Below are positions 25,796-34,353 of a stretch of DNA of 64,000 nt, piece after piece. Each line of letters begins with the position of its first letter. Position 1 is the first letter of the stretch. Made by a program: the position numbers and the translations under genes. The stretch covers positions 1,054,001 to 1,118,000 of the forward strand of contig CP073276.1 of the NCBI GenBank assembly GCA_038561985.1, in the 5' to 3' direction. Origin of the DNA: Petrimonas sulfuriphila. GTDB lineage: Bacteria > Bacteroidota > Bacteroidia > Bacteroidales > Dysgonomonadaceae. The notes under the pieces were generated by a model that had not been told where the DNA came from, searched no databases, and saw only the letters and a program-made list of their open reading frames with translations.

Positions 25796-28700
25796 TTAAA
25801 AAGCAAATTTGATTCCCACGACAATGTTACGGGTATTGGGCCTGAATTTTCTGTTGTCCGCGTCGTCGGCAAGTTCAGGGTCCCATCCCTGCCATTTGGT
25901 CCAGGTATAAAGATTCTTTCCCGATACGTAAAGCTGTAAATAATCAAAACCTCCGAATGACTTTAACAAATCCGGACTGCATTTGTACATCAGGGATATA
26001 TCTTGCAGGCGGACAAAAGACCGGCTCTGGTATATGGCTCCGGATTGCGGCTGCGAGTTATAGATTCCGGTGGCATTGCCCACGCCGTTATCGGGAGTCC
26101 AGTATTGACGTATGGCGGGCTGATTAACCCGGTATACATCGTCCGACCGCGACGACACGTTCAGGAACTCGGCGTTGTTCAGCATGTAATACCCGTTACC
26201 GCCCTGGATGGAGTTCAGCATGAAATAGAGCGACCAGCTTTTGTAAGCCAGGGTATTGCTTAAGCTGAAACGAAAGTTCGGTGATTTATAACCTACGATC
26301 TTGCGGTCATTATCCGGATCGATGATCCCGTCGCCGTTTACATCTTCATATTTCCATTGTCCGGGGCGCCATCCGGGATATATCTGCCCGGGAGTCCATC
26401 CCATCTCCTCCGGAGTCATGTTGCTCTGTTCGGTATATGTCTTCGAAAACAGGTCTTCTTCCGTCCAGATACCTGTGATATGGTAGTTGTACAACGATTG
26501 GATGGGCTGTCCCACGAACCAGGAGTTTCCGATATCCTTATCGTTCTTGCCGCCGTATAATTTGGAAATCTTATCCCGGTTCAACGAGAAAGTGAACGTT
26601 GAATTCCAGCTGAAATTTTTAGTTTCAATGTTTGAGGATCTCAGTTCAAGGTCCACCCCTTTCGTTTTCACATGTCCGATATTGGTCCACCCCTGCTCGT
26701 ACCCGGAGGAGTACGGAAGCTTCCTCCTCACCAGCACATTGGACGTTTCGGAAGTATAGAGATCCAGTGATCCGGAAATCCTCCGGTTCCGGAGCAACCC
26801 GAAATCGATGCCGAGATTGAACGATGATGTTTTCTCCCATGCCAATGACGCATTCCCCAGTTGATCAAAATTAGGAAAAACCCCTACTCCGGTGGTTTTA
26901 TCAAAGACGTAGTTGTCGCTCGACATCTTGGAAAGGCTTGTGTACCGTCCCGCCCCCTGGTTGCCGTTCTGTCCGTAAGAAAGCCTGAACTTCAGGTAAA
27001 GCGATTTCAGGTTTTCCATGAATTGCTCTTCCGAAGCAATCCAGCCTAAGGAAAACGACGGCAGGTCAACGTACTTCGAGTTTGCTCCAAAACCCGAAAA
27101 TCCGTCTCGCCGTATTGTCGCCGTAGCCATATAACGGTTTCTAAACGTATAATTCAGGCGCCCCATATAAGACACTCCGGTTTCCTGCCACTTCTCATTG
27201 TTGCCGGTACTGAGGATGGTTCCGAAGGCCATCTGGTAATATCCCAATGCCTCGTTATCGAATCCCTCGGAAGTAAAACGAAACCTTTCGCCCATCGACT
27301 TTTCACGGCTGTACAGAAGCGTCGCATTGATACTGTGCTCATCAAATGAGCGTAGGTAAGTAATTATGTTGTTAAAAATCCAACTCCTTTGCTCTTCGGG
27401 GATTTTTTCAGCTTTACCCTTGTTGGCGGCACCGTCATGCATCGACGCCGGGTAAAACGAATTGTTTTTCCGGTTCCAATACGTGTTTGAATAGTTAAAA
27501 TCGTAAGACAACCCTTTTACGAACGGAACATCCATCCTTGTATTGGCCACGAGAAAAAGAGAGTTTCGGATATCTTCATTTTTAATTTTTGTCCATCCCA
27601 GGGGATGCGGCATGTAGTTTTCGCCCGTCAGGTAAACAACGTATTTATCCGGAGACTCCAGATCGTTGTTTGCCAGAGGGCTGGCGTTGCGGACATCCAC
27701 AAAGGCGGGCTCCCTACCGGAATAGTCCTGATAAGAATAATTGACGTTGAACCCCACGGACATCCAGTCCGTTATTTTTCCGTCCACCTTCGAATTGAAC
27801 GTCAGGCGGTCCCACTGATCATTGACAATAATTCCTTCTTCTCCGGTGTATGAGCCGGAGATATAGTAATTCACCTTGTTTGTGCTTCCGGAATAACTCA
27901 CGTCGTAGTTCTGGATCACCGGCTTGTCGCGCATAACCACATCGAACCAGTCGATATTGTTGCCGGCCTTGTAGTTCTCCATTTCTTCCCGGGTCCTCAA
28001 ATAGGAAGCCACAACTTCCCTGTCGGAAGCGTCCGGACGTACAGGCTTGCTTGAAATTTCATCCGATCCCTTTGCATATTTGCCGTACCAATTGTAGAGG
28101 TTTTGTTGGTAATAATAATCCAGCATCCGCAACGCATATTGGTTGCCATTCATGTATTTCACCGGATGGTTGGTTTCGAATTGCGTCCCGTAGTAAGCAT
28201 TGACCGTAATTTTCGGTTTTTCGCTTCTTCCTTTTTTAGTGGTTATGATGATAACACCGTTGGCCGACCGGGAGCCGTAAACGGCGGCGGCGCTGGCGTC
28301 CTTCAGCACGTCGATATATTCGATATCGCTTACGTTGATATCGTTCAGCCTTCCGTTGAAGATGATGCCGTCCAGCACGATAAGAGGTGATTTGCTGGCC
28401 GACAATGTGGTTTGTCCGCGGATGGATATGTCCGCATCTCCTCCGGCCATCCCCCGGCTTGAAAGGTTGACCCCTGCCATTGTCCCAGACAGTGCCTGAG
28501 ATAAGTTCATGTTCGGCAGGGAAGTTTTGTCGTCCAGTGTCACTCGGCTTACAGCTCCGGTCAGGTCACTTTTTTTCATGGTTCCGTAACCCACCACAAC
28601 CAGTTCGTCCAGGGCCTGCGTATCTTCCTGCAGGGTTATCGTGACGGTTGTTTGTCCTACGGTGTTGACTTCCTGTGTGAGGTAGCCAATGTAAGAGATC

Positions 28701-28996
28701 TGGAGTATACCGTCGTTTTCCAAGGTGAGGGAAAAGCCTCCGTTGTTGTCGGTCACCGTTCCGTTCGTCGTGCCTTTTTCTATGATATTGGCTCCGATGA
28801 CGGCCTCCCCTTTTGCATCCGTAACTATACCTGCAATCTGCCTTTTCTGCTGTTGTATGTTAAAAGACGGTTGCGATTCCGGGAAATAGTCGTCGGCAAA
28901 ACTGTCAAATGTGTTCAACAATGCCAAAATAAAAACGAATAAGATGGTCGAGGATAACCCTACCCTCTTCCACCGGAGTAATTTAATGATTTTCAT
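25796..28996 (-). CDS. SusC/RagA family TonB-dependent outer-membrane transporter
   Basis: The 1066-residue protein has a signal peptide, then a carboxypeptidase-regulatory-like domain (about 52-125, GIVTDAKGEAVIGANIIEKG). The TonB box/plug follows (LDELVVVGYGTMKKSDLTGAVSRV; DISIRGQTTLSASKSPLIVLDG; DVLKDASAAAVYGSRSANGVI) and then a 22-stranded barrel. There is no STN domain, so it is not a FecA-type signalling receptor. That agrees with control by the neighbouring LacI-type regulator instead of an ECF sigma factor. Its final strand ends in Phe (NIVVGIKFAF). An operator candidate lies 264 bases before its ATG. Confidence 0.95.
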   Translation of the reverse strand: MKIIKLLRWKRVGLSSTILFVFILALLNTFDSFADDYFPESQPSFNIQQQKRQIAGIVTDAKGEAVIGANIIEKGTTNGTVTDNNGGFSLTLENDGILQISYIGYLTQEVNTVGQTTVTITLQEDTQALDELVVVGYGTMKKSDLTGAVSRVTLDDKTSLPNMNLSQALSGTMAGVNLSSRGMAGGDADISIRGQTTLSASKSPLIVLDGIIFNGRLNDINVSDIEYIDVLKDASAAAVYGSRSANGVIIITTKKGRSEKPKITVNAYYGTQFETNHPVKYMNGNQYALRMLDYYYQQNLYNWYGKYAKGSDEISSKPVRPDASDREVVASYLRTREEMENYKAGNNIDWFDVVMRDKPVIQNYDVSYSGSTNKVNYYISGSYTGEEGIIVNDQWDRLTFNSKVDGKITDWMSVGFNVNYSYQDYSGREPAFVDVRNASPLANNDLESPDKYVVYLTGENYMPHPLGWTKIKNEDIRNSLFLVANTRMDVPFVKGLSYDFNYSNTYWNRKNNSFYPASMHDGAANKGKAEKIPEEQRSWIFNNIITYLRSFDEHSINATLLYSREKSMGERFRFTSEGFDNEALGYYQMAFGTILSTGNNEKWQETGVSYMGRLNYTFRNRYMATATIRRDGFSGFGANSKYVDLPSFSLGWIASEEQFMENLKSLYLKFRLSYGQNGNQGAGRYTSLSKMSSDNYVFDKTTGVGVFPNFDQLGNASLAWEKTSSFNLGIDFGLLRNRRISGSLDLYTSETSNVLVRRKLPYSSGYEQGWTNIGHVKTKGVDLELRSSNIETKNFSWNSTFTFSLNRDKISKLYGGKNDKDIGNSWFVGQPIQSLYNYHITGIWTEEDLFSKTYTEQSNMTPEEMGWTPGQIYPGWRPGQWKYEDVNGDGIIDPDNDRKIVGYKSPNFRFSLSNTLAYKSWSLYFMLNSIQGGNGYYMLNNAEFLNVSSRSDDVYRVNQPAIRQYWTPDNGVGNATGIYNSQPQSGAIYQSRSFVRLQDISLMYKCSPDLLKSFGGFDYLQLYVSGKNLYTWTKWQGWDPELADDADNRKFRPNTRNIVVGIKFAF

Positions 28997-29260
28997 TGTC
29001 TTATTTATATAGTTAACGTTTAAAATACATATTCCCGTGATTCAGGGATTTTAAAGATTTAGAAAATTTAAAAAGATTGAACGGAGCCAATCAAGCGCAG
29101 AAAAGGAAAACTCCCTTCTTCCACAATTTGGTTTTATTTTTATTCATCATAGGCGAATTATTTTAAATGGTTTTGATTATGCACAGCTATTAACCAAAGT
29201 CGTTTTTCCAGAAATACAAAAAAACCAAAAACTTGGACGATCTATTTGTCAAACCTCATT

Positions 29261-29276
29261 TTGTCTACGTACACAA
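29261..29276. promoter_or_regulatory. LacI-type operator candidate 2, before susC
   Basis: TTGTCTACGTACACAA is a 16-bp inverted repeat with one mismatched pair around a central ACGT. A weak -7-like TACATTGT on the minus strand overlaps it, so binding would block transcription toward susC. Confidence 0.72.
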
Positions 29277-29463
29277 TGTAAAATCAATGAAAAAATCGGT
29301 GTTTTTAAAGCATTTTATTTATTAGAGAACAACAATCACAAAAACAAACAATGTGACTCTAAGTTTGAGAATTCCCGGCTCCATGTTAATTTAATCTGTT
29401 TCTAACCGGTAAGACAGTCGCCTTTTTCCGGGTGCGTAGCAACGATATTTCAACATGAAGAAT

Positions 29464-29493
29464 ACCCGTTCTTTTGGGCGGGTACCCTACCCG
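29464..29493. promoter_or_regulatory. Mutually exclusive hairpins in the susC/lacI-type intergenic region
   Basis: ACCCGTTC (29464-29471) pairs over eight positions, with two G-U pairs on the plus strand, with GGGCGGGT (29476-29483) around a TTTT loop. The CGGGT of the right arm (29479-29483) can instead pair with ACCCG at 29489-29493. No T run follows, so it is not an ordinary terminator. A switch or small RNA is speculative. Confidence 0.35.
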
Positions 29494-29684
29494 ATTGGTT
29501 TCCCATTGTACGTATCTTCGGAAAATCGGCCATGGCTTTCTTGTATCTTATTATTTCACTCTGGATTTGCACAAACAATAAATTTTCACGTAAAATCTAT
29601 CATCAAAATCTCAATAGCAATTTAATGTATTTTCAATGTAGCTATACACACGCTGATCAAGCGAATCAACAGAAAATTCATTTT

Positions 29685-29710
29685 TTGTAAACGCTTGTGT
29701 ACGTTTACAA
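29685..29710. promoter_or_regulatory. LacI-type operator candidate 3, before the regulator
   Basis: TTGTGTACGTTTACAA (29695-29710) matches the other two sites at all shared positions. It sits inside a perfect wider repeat, TTGTAAACG (29685-29693) and CGTTTACAA (29702-29710), with an 8-base spacer. It lies 164 bases before the regulator ATG and may serve autoregulation. Confidence 0.7.
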
Positions 29711-29832
29711 AAATAACTCGCCTTTTTTGACCGACAAATAAAATTATGTTAAATTTTACTAATTAAAAGATACTTATATAAAAACACCAATGATTTAATT
29801 CTGTGTTTTCACACAAAAATAAATTAACCGAT

Positions 29833-29840
29833 TATCTTTG
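29833..29840 (+). promoter_or_regulatory. -7 element of the LacI-type gene
   Basis: TATCTTTG is a perfect TAnnTTTG box 34 bases before the ATG. The -33 match (TTTC at 29807-29810, 22-base spacer) is poor. Confidence 0.6.
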
Positions 29841-29874
29841 TGATTTAAAACAATAAGAAGATTACAGTATCTCA

Positions 29875-30948
29875 ATGAAAAAACGTATCAGAATCAAAGA
29901 CATAGCTGCTCAGGCTGGAGTATCCTCGGGTACGGTGGACAGGATCCTGCACAACCGCGGCAATGTATCGGATAAAGCAAGGATAGCTGTGGAAAAGGTG
30001 TTGAAACAGGTGGGTTATAAACCCAATATCCACTTGTCGGGCCTTTCGTTGAAAAAAACGTATGAGATAGTGATTACCACTCCTCATGCTTCTCGCGGTG
30101 AGTACTGGGAAAGTATTCATAACGGCATTCAGGAAGCGATCGATCAGCACGAAAGCTTGCATATCAAAACCACCTACCTGACCTACGACCAATACAACAT
30201 TTATTCTTGTCAGAATGTCTTTACCCAAATCCTTATCCTTGAACCTGATGCGGTTATCATTGGTCCCACTTTTAAAGACGAAACTATTGCCCTCGCAAAT
30301 AAACTGACAGAAAAAAATATCCCGTTTACATTTGTCGACTCCATGGTCGAAGGGACATCACCCCTGGCATTTTATTCAGCTAACCACTACATTTGCGGCT
30401 ACCTGATGTGTAAATTGTTAAAATCACTTATCCCGGAATCAAGTGATATCGGGGTACTTCAAGCTATCCGGATTGGTGACCAGAGCGCGAATACAAGTAT
30501 CCTCCGGCGAAAAGGCGCATACGATTATTTGACTGAAACCAACTTCTCCAACCGGATACACCACATCCAGTTTTCCGTTTACGAAGCCCAGCGGAACGAA
30601 GAAAAAATGAGGGATTTTTTCTCTTCGCATCCCAACGTGAAGGGTGTGATTGTGCTAAACTCCAGAGGGAATGTTGTGGCTAATTTTCTGGAACAAAATA
30701 ATATAACCGACGTAAAGCTGGTTGGAGTGGATTTGACAAAGCCCAATATTTGTGCCTTAAAAAATGAGCGGATCAATTTCCTTATCGATCAAAATCCTGA
30801 CTACCAGGGGTATATGGCGATGAAAACATTGCTCGAGTACTTGATTTTGCAGACCAAGCCCAAGGTTGAAAATTACATGCCTTTGAATATTGTAACCAAA
30901 GAGACCATTGACCTGCAACTTGAATTTAATTTTTTGAAAAAAATTTAG
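29875..30948 (+). CDS. LacI-family transcriptional regulator
   Basis: The 357-residue protein has an N-terminal HTH (IKDIAAQAGVSSGTVDRILHNRGNVSDKARIAVEKVLKQVGYKPN, residues about 7-52) with the hinge region after it. A periplasmic-binding-protein-like effector domain follows (VIGPTFKDETIALANKLTEKNIPFTFVDS; GVIVLNSRGNVVANFLEQ; LIDQNPDYQGYMAMKTLLEY). It is divergent from susC. Three near-identical palindromes with central ACGT before itself, before susC and before the SDR operon make it the natural regulator of this locus. The effector, perhaps a uronate or aldonate, is not visible. The helix wording GTVDRILHNRG is the less common LacI branch seen in Bacteroidota. Confidence 0.93.
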   Translation: MKKRIRIKDIAAQAGVSSGTVDRILHNRGNVSDKARIAVEKVLKQVGYKPNIHLSGLSLKKTYEIVITTPHASRGEYWESIHNGIQEAIDQHESLHIKTTYLTYDQYNIYSCQNVFTQILILEPDAVIIGPTFKDETIALANKLTEKNIPFTFVDSMVEGTSPLAFYSANHYICGYLMCKLLKSLIPESSDIGVLQAIRIGDQSANTSILRRKGAYDYLTETNFSNRIHHIQFSVYEAQRNEEKMRDFFSSHPNVKGVIVLNSRGNVVANFLEQNNITDVKLVGVDLTKPNICALKNERINFLIDQNPDYQGYMAMKTLLEYLILQTKPKVENYMPLNIVTKETIDLQLEFNFLKKI

Positions 30949-30981
30949 AAACATTTCTCTTACTCTAACGTTAAAGTAGCG

Positions 30982-31740
30982 ATGAAAAGAGAAAAAGTAA
31001 CGTTCAAAAATTCAAGGGGGCTGATTCTTTCCGGCGCAATAGAATTGCCTGAAAACAATTCACCAAAGGCCTTTGCCATTTTTTCGCACTGTTTTACCTG
31101 CAACAAGAACCTGATAAATGTCAAATACATTTCGGAGGCGCTTAGTGAAAAAAGAATTGCTGTACTTCGCTTTGATTTTGCAGGATTGGGAGATAGCCAG
31201 GGTAATTTTGCGGAAACTGATTTCTCATCGAACATCGATGATTTATTGTACGCTGCCGAGTTTTTAACGCTCAATTACGAAGCGCCCAAACTCCTGGTCG
31301 GACACTCCTTGGGAGGTGCCGCATCTATTGTGGCTGCCGGACAACTAGCCTCTGTTAAAGCTGTTTCTCTACTGGGAACTCCGTCGACATTGGATCATAT
31401 AAAACGATTATTCGTCAATAAAATGGAGGAGATCACCCACTATGGAAGTGCCATGATCGACGTGGCCGGGAGGGATATTGAGATAGGCAGAGGCTTTGTG
31501 GATGACCTGGCGAATCACAACATCAAGAAGTCGCTTAATAGACTGAACAAGCCCTTACTTATCTTACACTCCCCCGAGGATGAAATGGTAAGTATAGATC
31601 ACGCCACGGAGATATTTATGGCTGCAAGGCATCCGAAAAGCTTCATCGCCCTGGACGGTATCGATCACCTCATCAAAAACATAAAAGATGCCCGGTACGT
31701 CGGAAGTTTAATAGGTGAATGGGTAATGAGGTACCTGTAA
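30982..31740 (+). CDS. Alpha/beta hydrolase
   Basis: The 252-residue cytoplasmic protein has the serine-hydrolase pattern VGHSLGGAAS (nucleophile elbow), VLRFDFAGLGDSQGNF before it, LILHSPEDEMVSIDHATEIF with the acid residue, and LDGIDHLIKN with the His. The shape resembles the hydrolase half of alpha/beta hydrolase-OsmC fusions, but no OsmC domain is present. Substrate unknown. It begins 33 bases after the LacI-type gene and might be its operon partner, or simply a neighbour. Confidence 0.82.
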   Translation: MKREKVTFKNSRGLILSGAIELPENNSPKAFAIFSHCFTCNKNLINVKYISEALSEKRIAVLRFDFAGLGDSQGNFAETDFSSNIDDLLYAAEFLTLNYEAPKLLVGHSLGGAASIVAAGQLASVKAVSLLGTPSTLDHIKRLFVNKMEEITHYGSAMIDVAGRDIEIGRGFVDDLANHNIKKSLNRLNKPLLILHSPEDEMVSIDHATEIFMAARHPKSFIALDGIDHLIKNIKDARYVGSLIGEWVMRYL

Positions 31741-31743
31741 GTT

Positions 31744-32427
31744 TCACCTTTTCTCAAAATGATGGTCGTCGTAATATTTTGAAAAAGTGTGCCCCCACCG
31801 GAACCCGAGTCTTTGGAACTCCTCCACCACTCTATGTCCAGAATACAAAGTCCCGTTAACGGTTGTATCCAGCACTGCCCCTTCGGGCTGATTGGGATAA
31901 TCTGCGTTTTTCCACCGTAACGGATTAAAACGCGGATTTATATCAATCGCCATTCCCCGCGCGTGTTTTGAGTAAGAAACGTTGCGGTAACAAAAACTGT
32001 AGGTGTTGTTATCGTCCATCGACAAGCTGTCGTCCCAGTTATAATGCACAATAGGAATGGCTTTTTCGATGACGAAATCATTTTCGAGCATAAACACGAA
32101 CATATTTCGTATGTCGTTTTCGATCTTTTTGTTTGTCAGTATTTGTCCTTGATGTAACCTCTGATCTGTTGATCTATACAAAACATCCATAAGAAACAAT
32201 TCATCCAATATAGATTTTGGCGCTTTCGTCCCGGCAGTTGCTTCCAGGAAGGTTAACCGGGAGTCGATAATAACGGTATCTCTGGGTTCAACGGCATCGG
32301 CCTGGGTATACAAGGAAACTTTCCGGGCCTGCTGTGCCTCTTTTTTTTTACAGGATTGGATGGAACAGAACAACACCGCAAAACCGATAAAAGACAGGGA
32401 AATTATTTTGTTGCGTTGATTTTTCAA
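31744..32427 (-). CDS. M15-family D-alanyl-D-alanine carboxypeptidase-like lipoprotein
   Basis: The 227-residue protein has a lipoprotein signal ending SIQSC. The C-terminal zinc-peptidase region reads SYSKHARGMAIDINPRFNPLRW (first His and the Asp) and RLGFRWGHTFSKYYDDHHFEKR (last His ligand). M15 enzymes trim peptidoglycan peptides. It is convergent with the alpha/beta hydrolase (3 bases between stops) and lies 13 bases after dnaX on the same strand. Confidence 0.82.
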   Translation of the reverse strand: MKNQRNKIISLSFIGFAVLFCSIQSCKKKEAQQARKVSLYTQADAVEPRDTVIIDSRLTFLEATAGTKAPKSILDELFLMDVLYRSTDQRLHQGQILTNKKIENDIRNMFVFMLENDFVIEKAIPIVHYNWDDSLSMDDNNTYSFCYRNVSYSKHARGMAIDINPRFNPLRWKNADYPNQPEGAVLDTTVNGTLYSGHRVVEEFQRLGFRWGHTFSKYYDDHHFEKR

Positions 32428-32440
32428 AACAGCGACCGTT

Positions 32441-34159
32441 TTAGCTCAACTCCAAATCAAATTCGTCGGATAACTTTTGCAACGAAGGGTTTTTCTGTAC
32501 CAGTTCATCAAAAATCTCTCTCGAAGTCAAGGGTTTCTTAACCACGGTTGCTTCTGAAATTTTAATGGTCATCGTAATATCATCGTTCTGCAAACTCTCC
32601 CGCAAGTAGGCTAAGATTACGTTGCCATAATCATCCAGATAATTCTTGTTGATTTCCGTGTTCACTTCCACCTCAAAAACAGTGTTTCCCAGCATCTTGG
32701 GCTTATAAAGCATCATCGTATTTCTCAGCAGCTTTTCCTCGACCAAATTCTCAGCAAATTCTTGCCAGGCTTTTTGCAACTCTTCTTCGGTAAAGAGCCG
32801 GTTGCTCTGCCTGGGTTCCGCCTGCAGAGAAATACTTTTCTCAACCGGTTTTTCCGGATTCTCTTCCGTCAATGATGACAACGAAACACCCAATCCCGCA
32901 ATCGTTGTTACGGTTGACTTCTTCTCTCCTGGGATTACGGGCAGGGGTTTAATTTCCGGTTTTGGTTCGGAAACAGTCCCTGAAATTTGAACTGGTTGTG
33001 TTTTTGTTTTCGGATGAACTTTTTCCGATGGAGTCACGGGGTTAAGGTTTTTAGGATCTTCGGAATTTTCCGATAACTGACAAAGCTTGATAAGGGTCAG
33101 CTCGAGCAACAAGCGTTTGTTTTTACTCATGCGATAGTTCAGGTCGCAATCGTTGGCCATCTCAATGGCTTTATATAAAAACGCGTTACTGCACTGTTTT
33201 GCGGTGGCAACATACTTTTCACGAATAGATGCTCCCACTTCGAACAATGTTGCAGTTACGGGATCTTTACAAACCAGTAAATCGCGAAAATGCGACGTTA
33301 TTCCGCTAATTACATACTGCCCCTCGAATCCCCGGTTCAAAATATCGTTCAGAACCAACAGGCAATCTACCACACTTCCCGCAACGATGGCATCGGTAAG
33401 CTTGAAATAGTATTCGAAGTCGAGCACGTTGAGGTTCTCAATCACCGATTTATACGTAACATTTCCCGCTGTATAACTTACTGTTTGATCAAAAATGGAA
33501 AGCGCATCACGCATCCCCCCGTCCGCTTTCTGCGCGATGATGTTTAATGCTTCGGGTTCGGCAGAAACATTTTCCTTCTGCGCAACATATTGTAAATGAT
33601 TCACCATATCGGCAACGCTGATGCGGTTGAAATCATACACCTGGCAGCGTGAAAGAATGGTAGGAATAATTTTATGCTTCTCCGTAGTTGCCAAAATGAA
33701 AATAGCATGTGCAGGAGGCTCCTCCAGTGTTTTGAGAAAAGAGTTGAATGCCGATGTGGAGAGCATATGAACCTCATCTATAATATACACTTTGTATTTC
33801 CCTATCTGAGGCGGAATGCGTACCTGATCAATAAGCGAACGGATATCATCCACGGAGTTGTTGGACGCGGCATCCAGTTCGTGAATGTTGTAGGAACGTT
33901 GTTCATCGAAAGCCACACACGATTCACATTGATTGCAGGCTTCATGTTCAGGTGTCGGATTCAGGCAGTTGATGGTTTTCGCAAAAATACGGGCACACGT
34001 TGTCTTTCCCACACCCCGCGGGCCGCAAAACAGATAAGCATGAGCGAGTTTATTTCCTGTAATGGCATTTTTAAGCGTAGTGGTCAATGCCTCCTGCCCC
34101 ACCACTGAGCGAAAAGTCACCGGCCTGTATTTCCTCGCCGAAACAACATAATTGTCCAT
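32441..34159 (-). CDS. dnaX: DNA polymerase III subunit gamma/tau
   Basis: The 572-residue clamp-loader ATPase has Walker A FCGPRGVGKTTCARIFAK, the four-Cys zinc module (CLNPTPEHEACNQCESC), Walker B YIIDEVHML and sensor LATTEKHKIIPTILSRCQ with the SRC motif. The C-terminal tau-type extension after a Pro/Lys-rich linker (about 365-430) is short. I saw no obvious slippery A-run to make a separate gamma form. A perfect -7 box is just upstream. Confidence 0.96.
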   Translation of the reverse strand: MDNYVVSARKYRPVTFRSVVGQEALTTTLKNAITGNKLAHAYLFCGPRGVGKTTCARIFAKTINCLNPTPEHEACNQCESCVAFDEQRSYNIHELDAASNNSVDDIRSLIDQVRIPPQIGKYKVYIIDEVHMLSTSAFNSFLKTLEEPPAHAIFILATTEKHKIIPTILSRCQVYDFNRISVADMVNHLQYVAQKENVSAEPEALNIIAQKADGGMRDALSIFDQTVSYTAGNVTYKSVIENLNVLDFEYYFKLTDAIVAGSVVDCLLVLNDILNRGFEGQYVISGITSHFRDLLVCKDPVTATLFEVGASIREKYVATAKQCSNAFLYKAIEMANDCDLNYRMSKNKRLLLELTLIKLCQLSENSEDPKNLNPVTPSEKVHPKTKTQPVQISGTVSEPKPEIKPLPVIPGEKKSTVTTIAGLGVSLSSLTEENPEKPVEKSISLQAEPRQSNRLFTEEELQKAWQEFAENLVEEKLLRNTMMLYKPKMLGNTVFEVEVNTEINKNYLDDYGNVILAYLRESLQNDDITMTIKISEATVVKKPLTSREIFDELVQKNPSLQKLSDEFDLELS

Positions 34160-34181
34160 TTTTTCCTGAAATTATGAAAGA

Positions 34182-34189
34182 CAAATGTA
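34182..34189 (-). promoter_or_regulatory. -7 element of dnaX
   Basis: On the minus strand TACATTTG matches TAnnTTTG and ends 22 bases before the dnaX ATG. No TTTG occurs at the right distance upstream. Confidence 0.55.
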
Positions 34190-34227
34190 CGAAAAAAACT
34201 CAAAATCTCTATTCATTTGATGAATAG

Positions 34228-34260
34228 CTTGAGAACTTCAATGAAATTTTTGTACTTTTA
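34228..34260 (+). promoter_or_regulatory. Promoter candidate for the DUF5106 gene
   Basis: CTTG (34228-34231), 21 bases, then TACTTTTA (34253-34260) is a 7-of-8 match to the -7 consensus. Transcripts would begin just before the structured leader at 34276-34333. Confidence 0.5.
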
Positions 34261-34275
34261 CACCAAACAAAAAGA

Positions 34276-34333
34276 GCTATTTCGCTAAGCGAGACAGGGC
34301 CAGACTTGCTTGAGCGAAGGCGACTCAAATAGC
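34276..34333 (+). promoter_or_regulatory. Strongly structured 5' leader of the DUF5106 gene
   Basis: A stacked stem can be drawn: GCTAT (34276-34280) with ATAGC (34329-34333), TTCGCT (34281-34286) with AGCGAA (34313-34318), and AAGCGAG (34287-34293) with CTTGCTT (34305-34311). It has an 11-base loop, one bulged G and an 8-base bulge. It ends 20 bases before the ATG. It could regulate translation or be a palindromic repeat. I do not match it to a known riboswitch. Confidence 0.5.
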
Positions 34334-34353
34334 CTGATGAAACCGAATGAATT

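Larger units (their letters stand above)
28997..29874. other. Divergent regulatory region between susC and the LacI-type gene
   Basis: This 878-base stretch has no ORF I would support. It holds two operator candidates (29261-29276 and 29695-29710, the latter inside a wider inverted repeat), a GC-richer hairpin segment (29464-29493) and the -7 box of the regulator (29833-29840). The rest is AT-rich. The susC leader of at least 260 bases is long. Confidence 0.75.

Noticed and set aside
29041-29100. A/G-rich words resembling the GATTGAA repeats upstream of susC
   Set aside because: Only one clear AAAGATTGAAC word and no inverted partner, so it is not counted as a third cluster.
32441-34159. Programmed frameshift in dnaX to make a short gamma form
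   Set aside because: I looked for an A-rich slippery run with a downstream hairpin in the linker region and saw none that was convincing.
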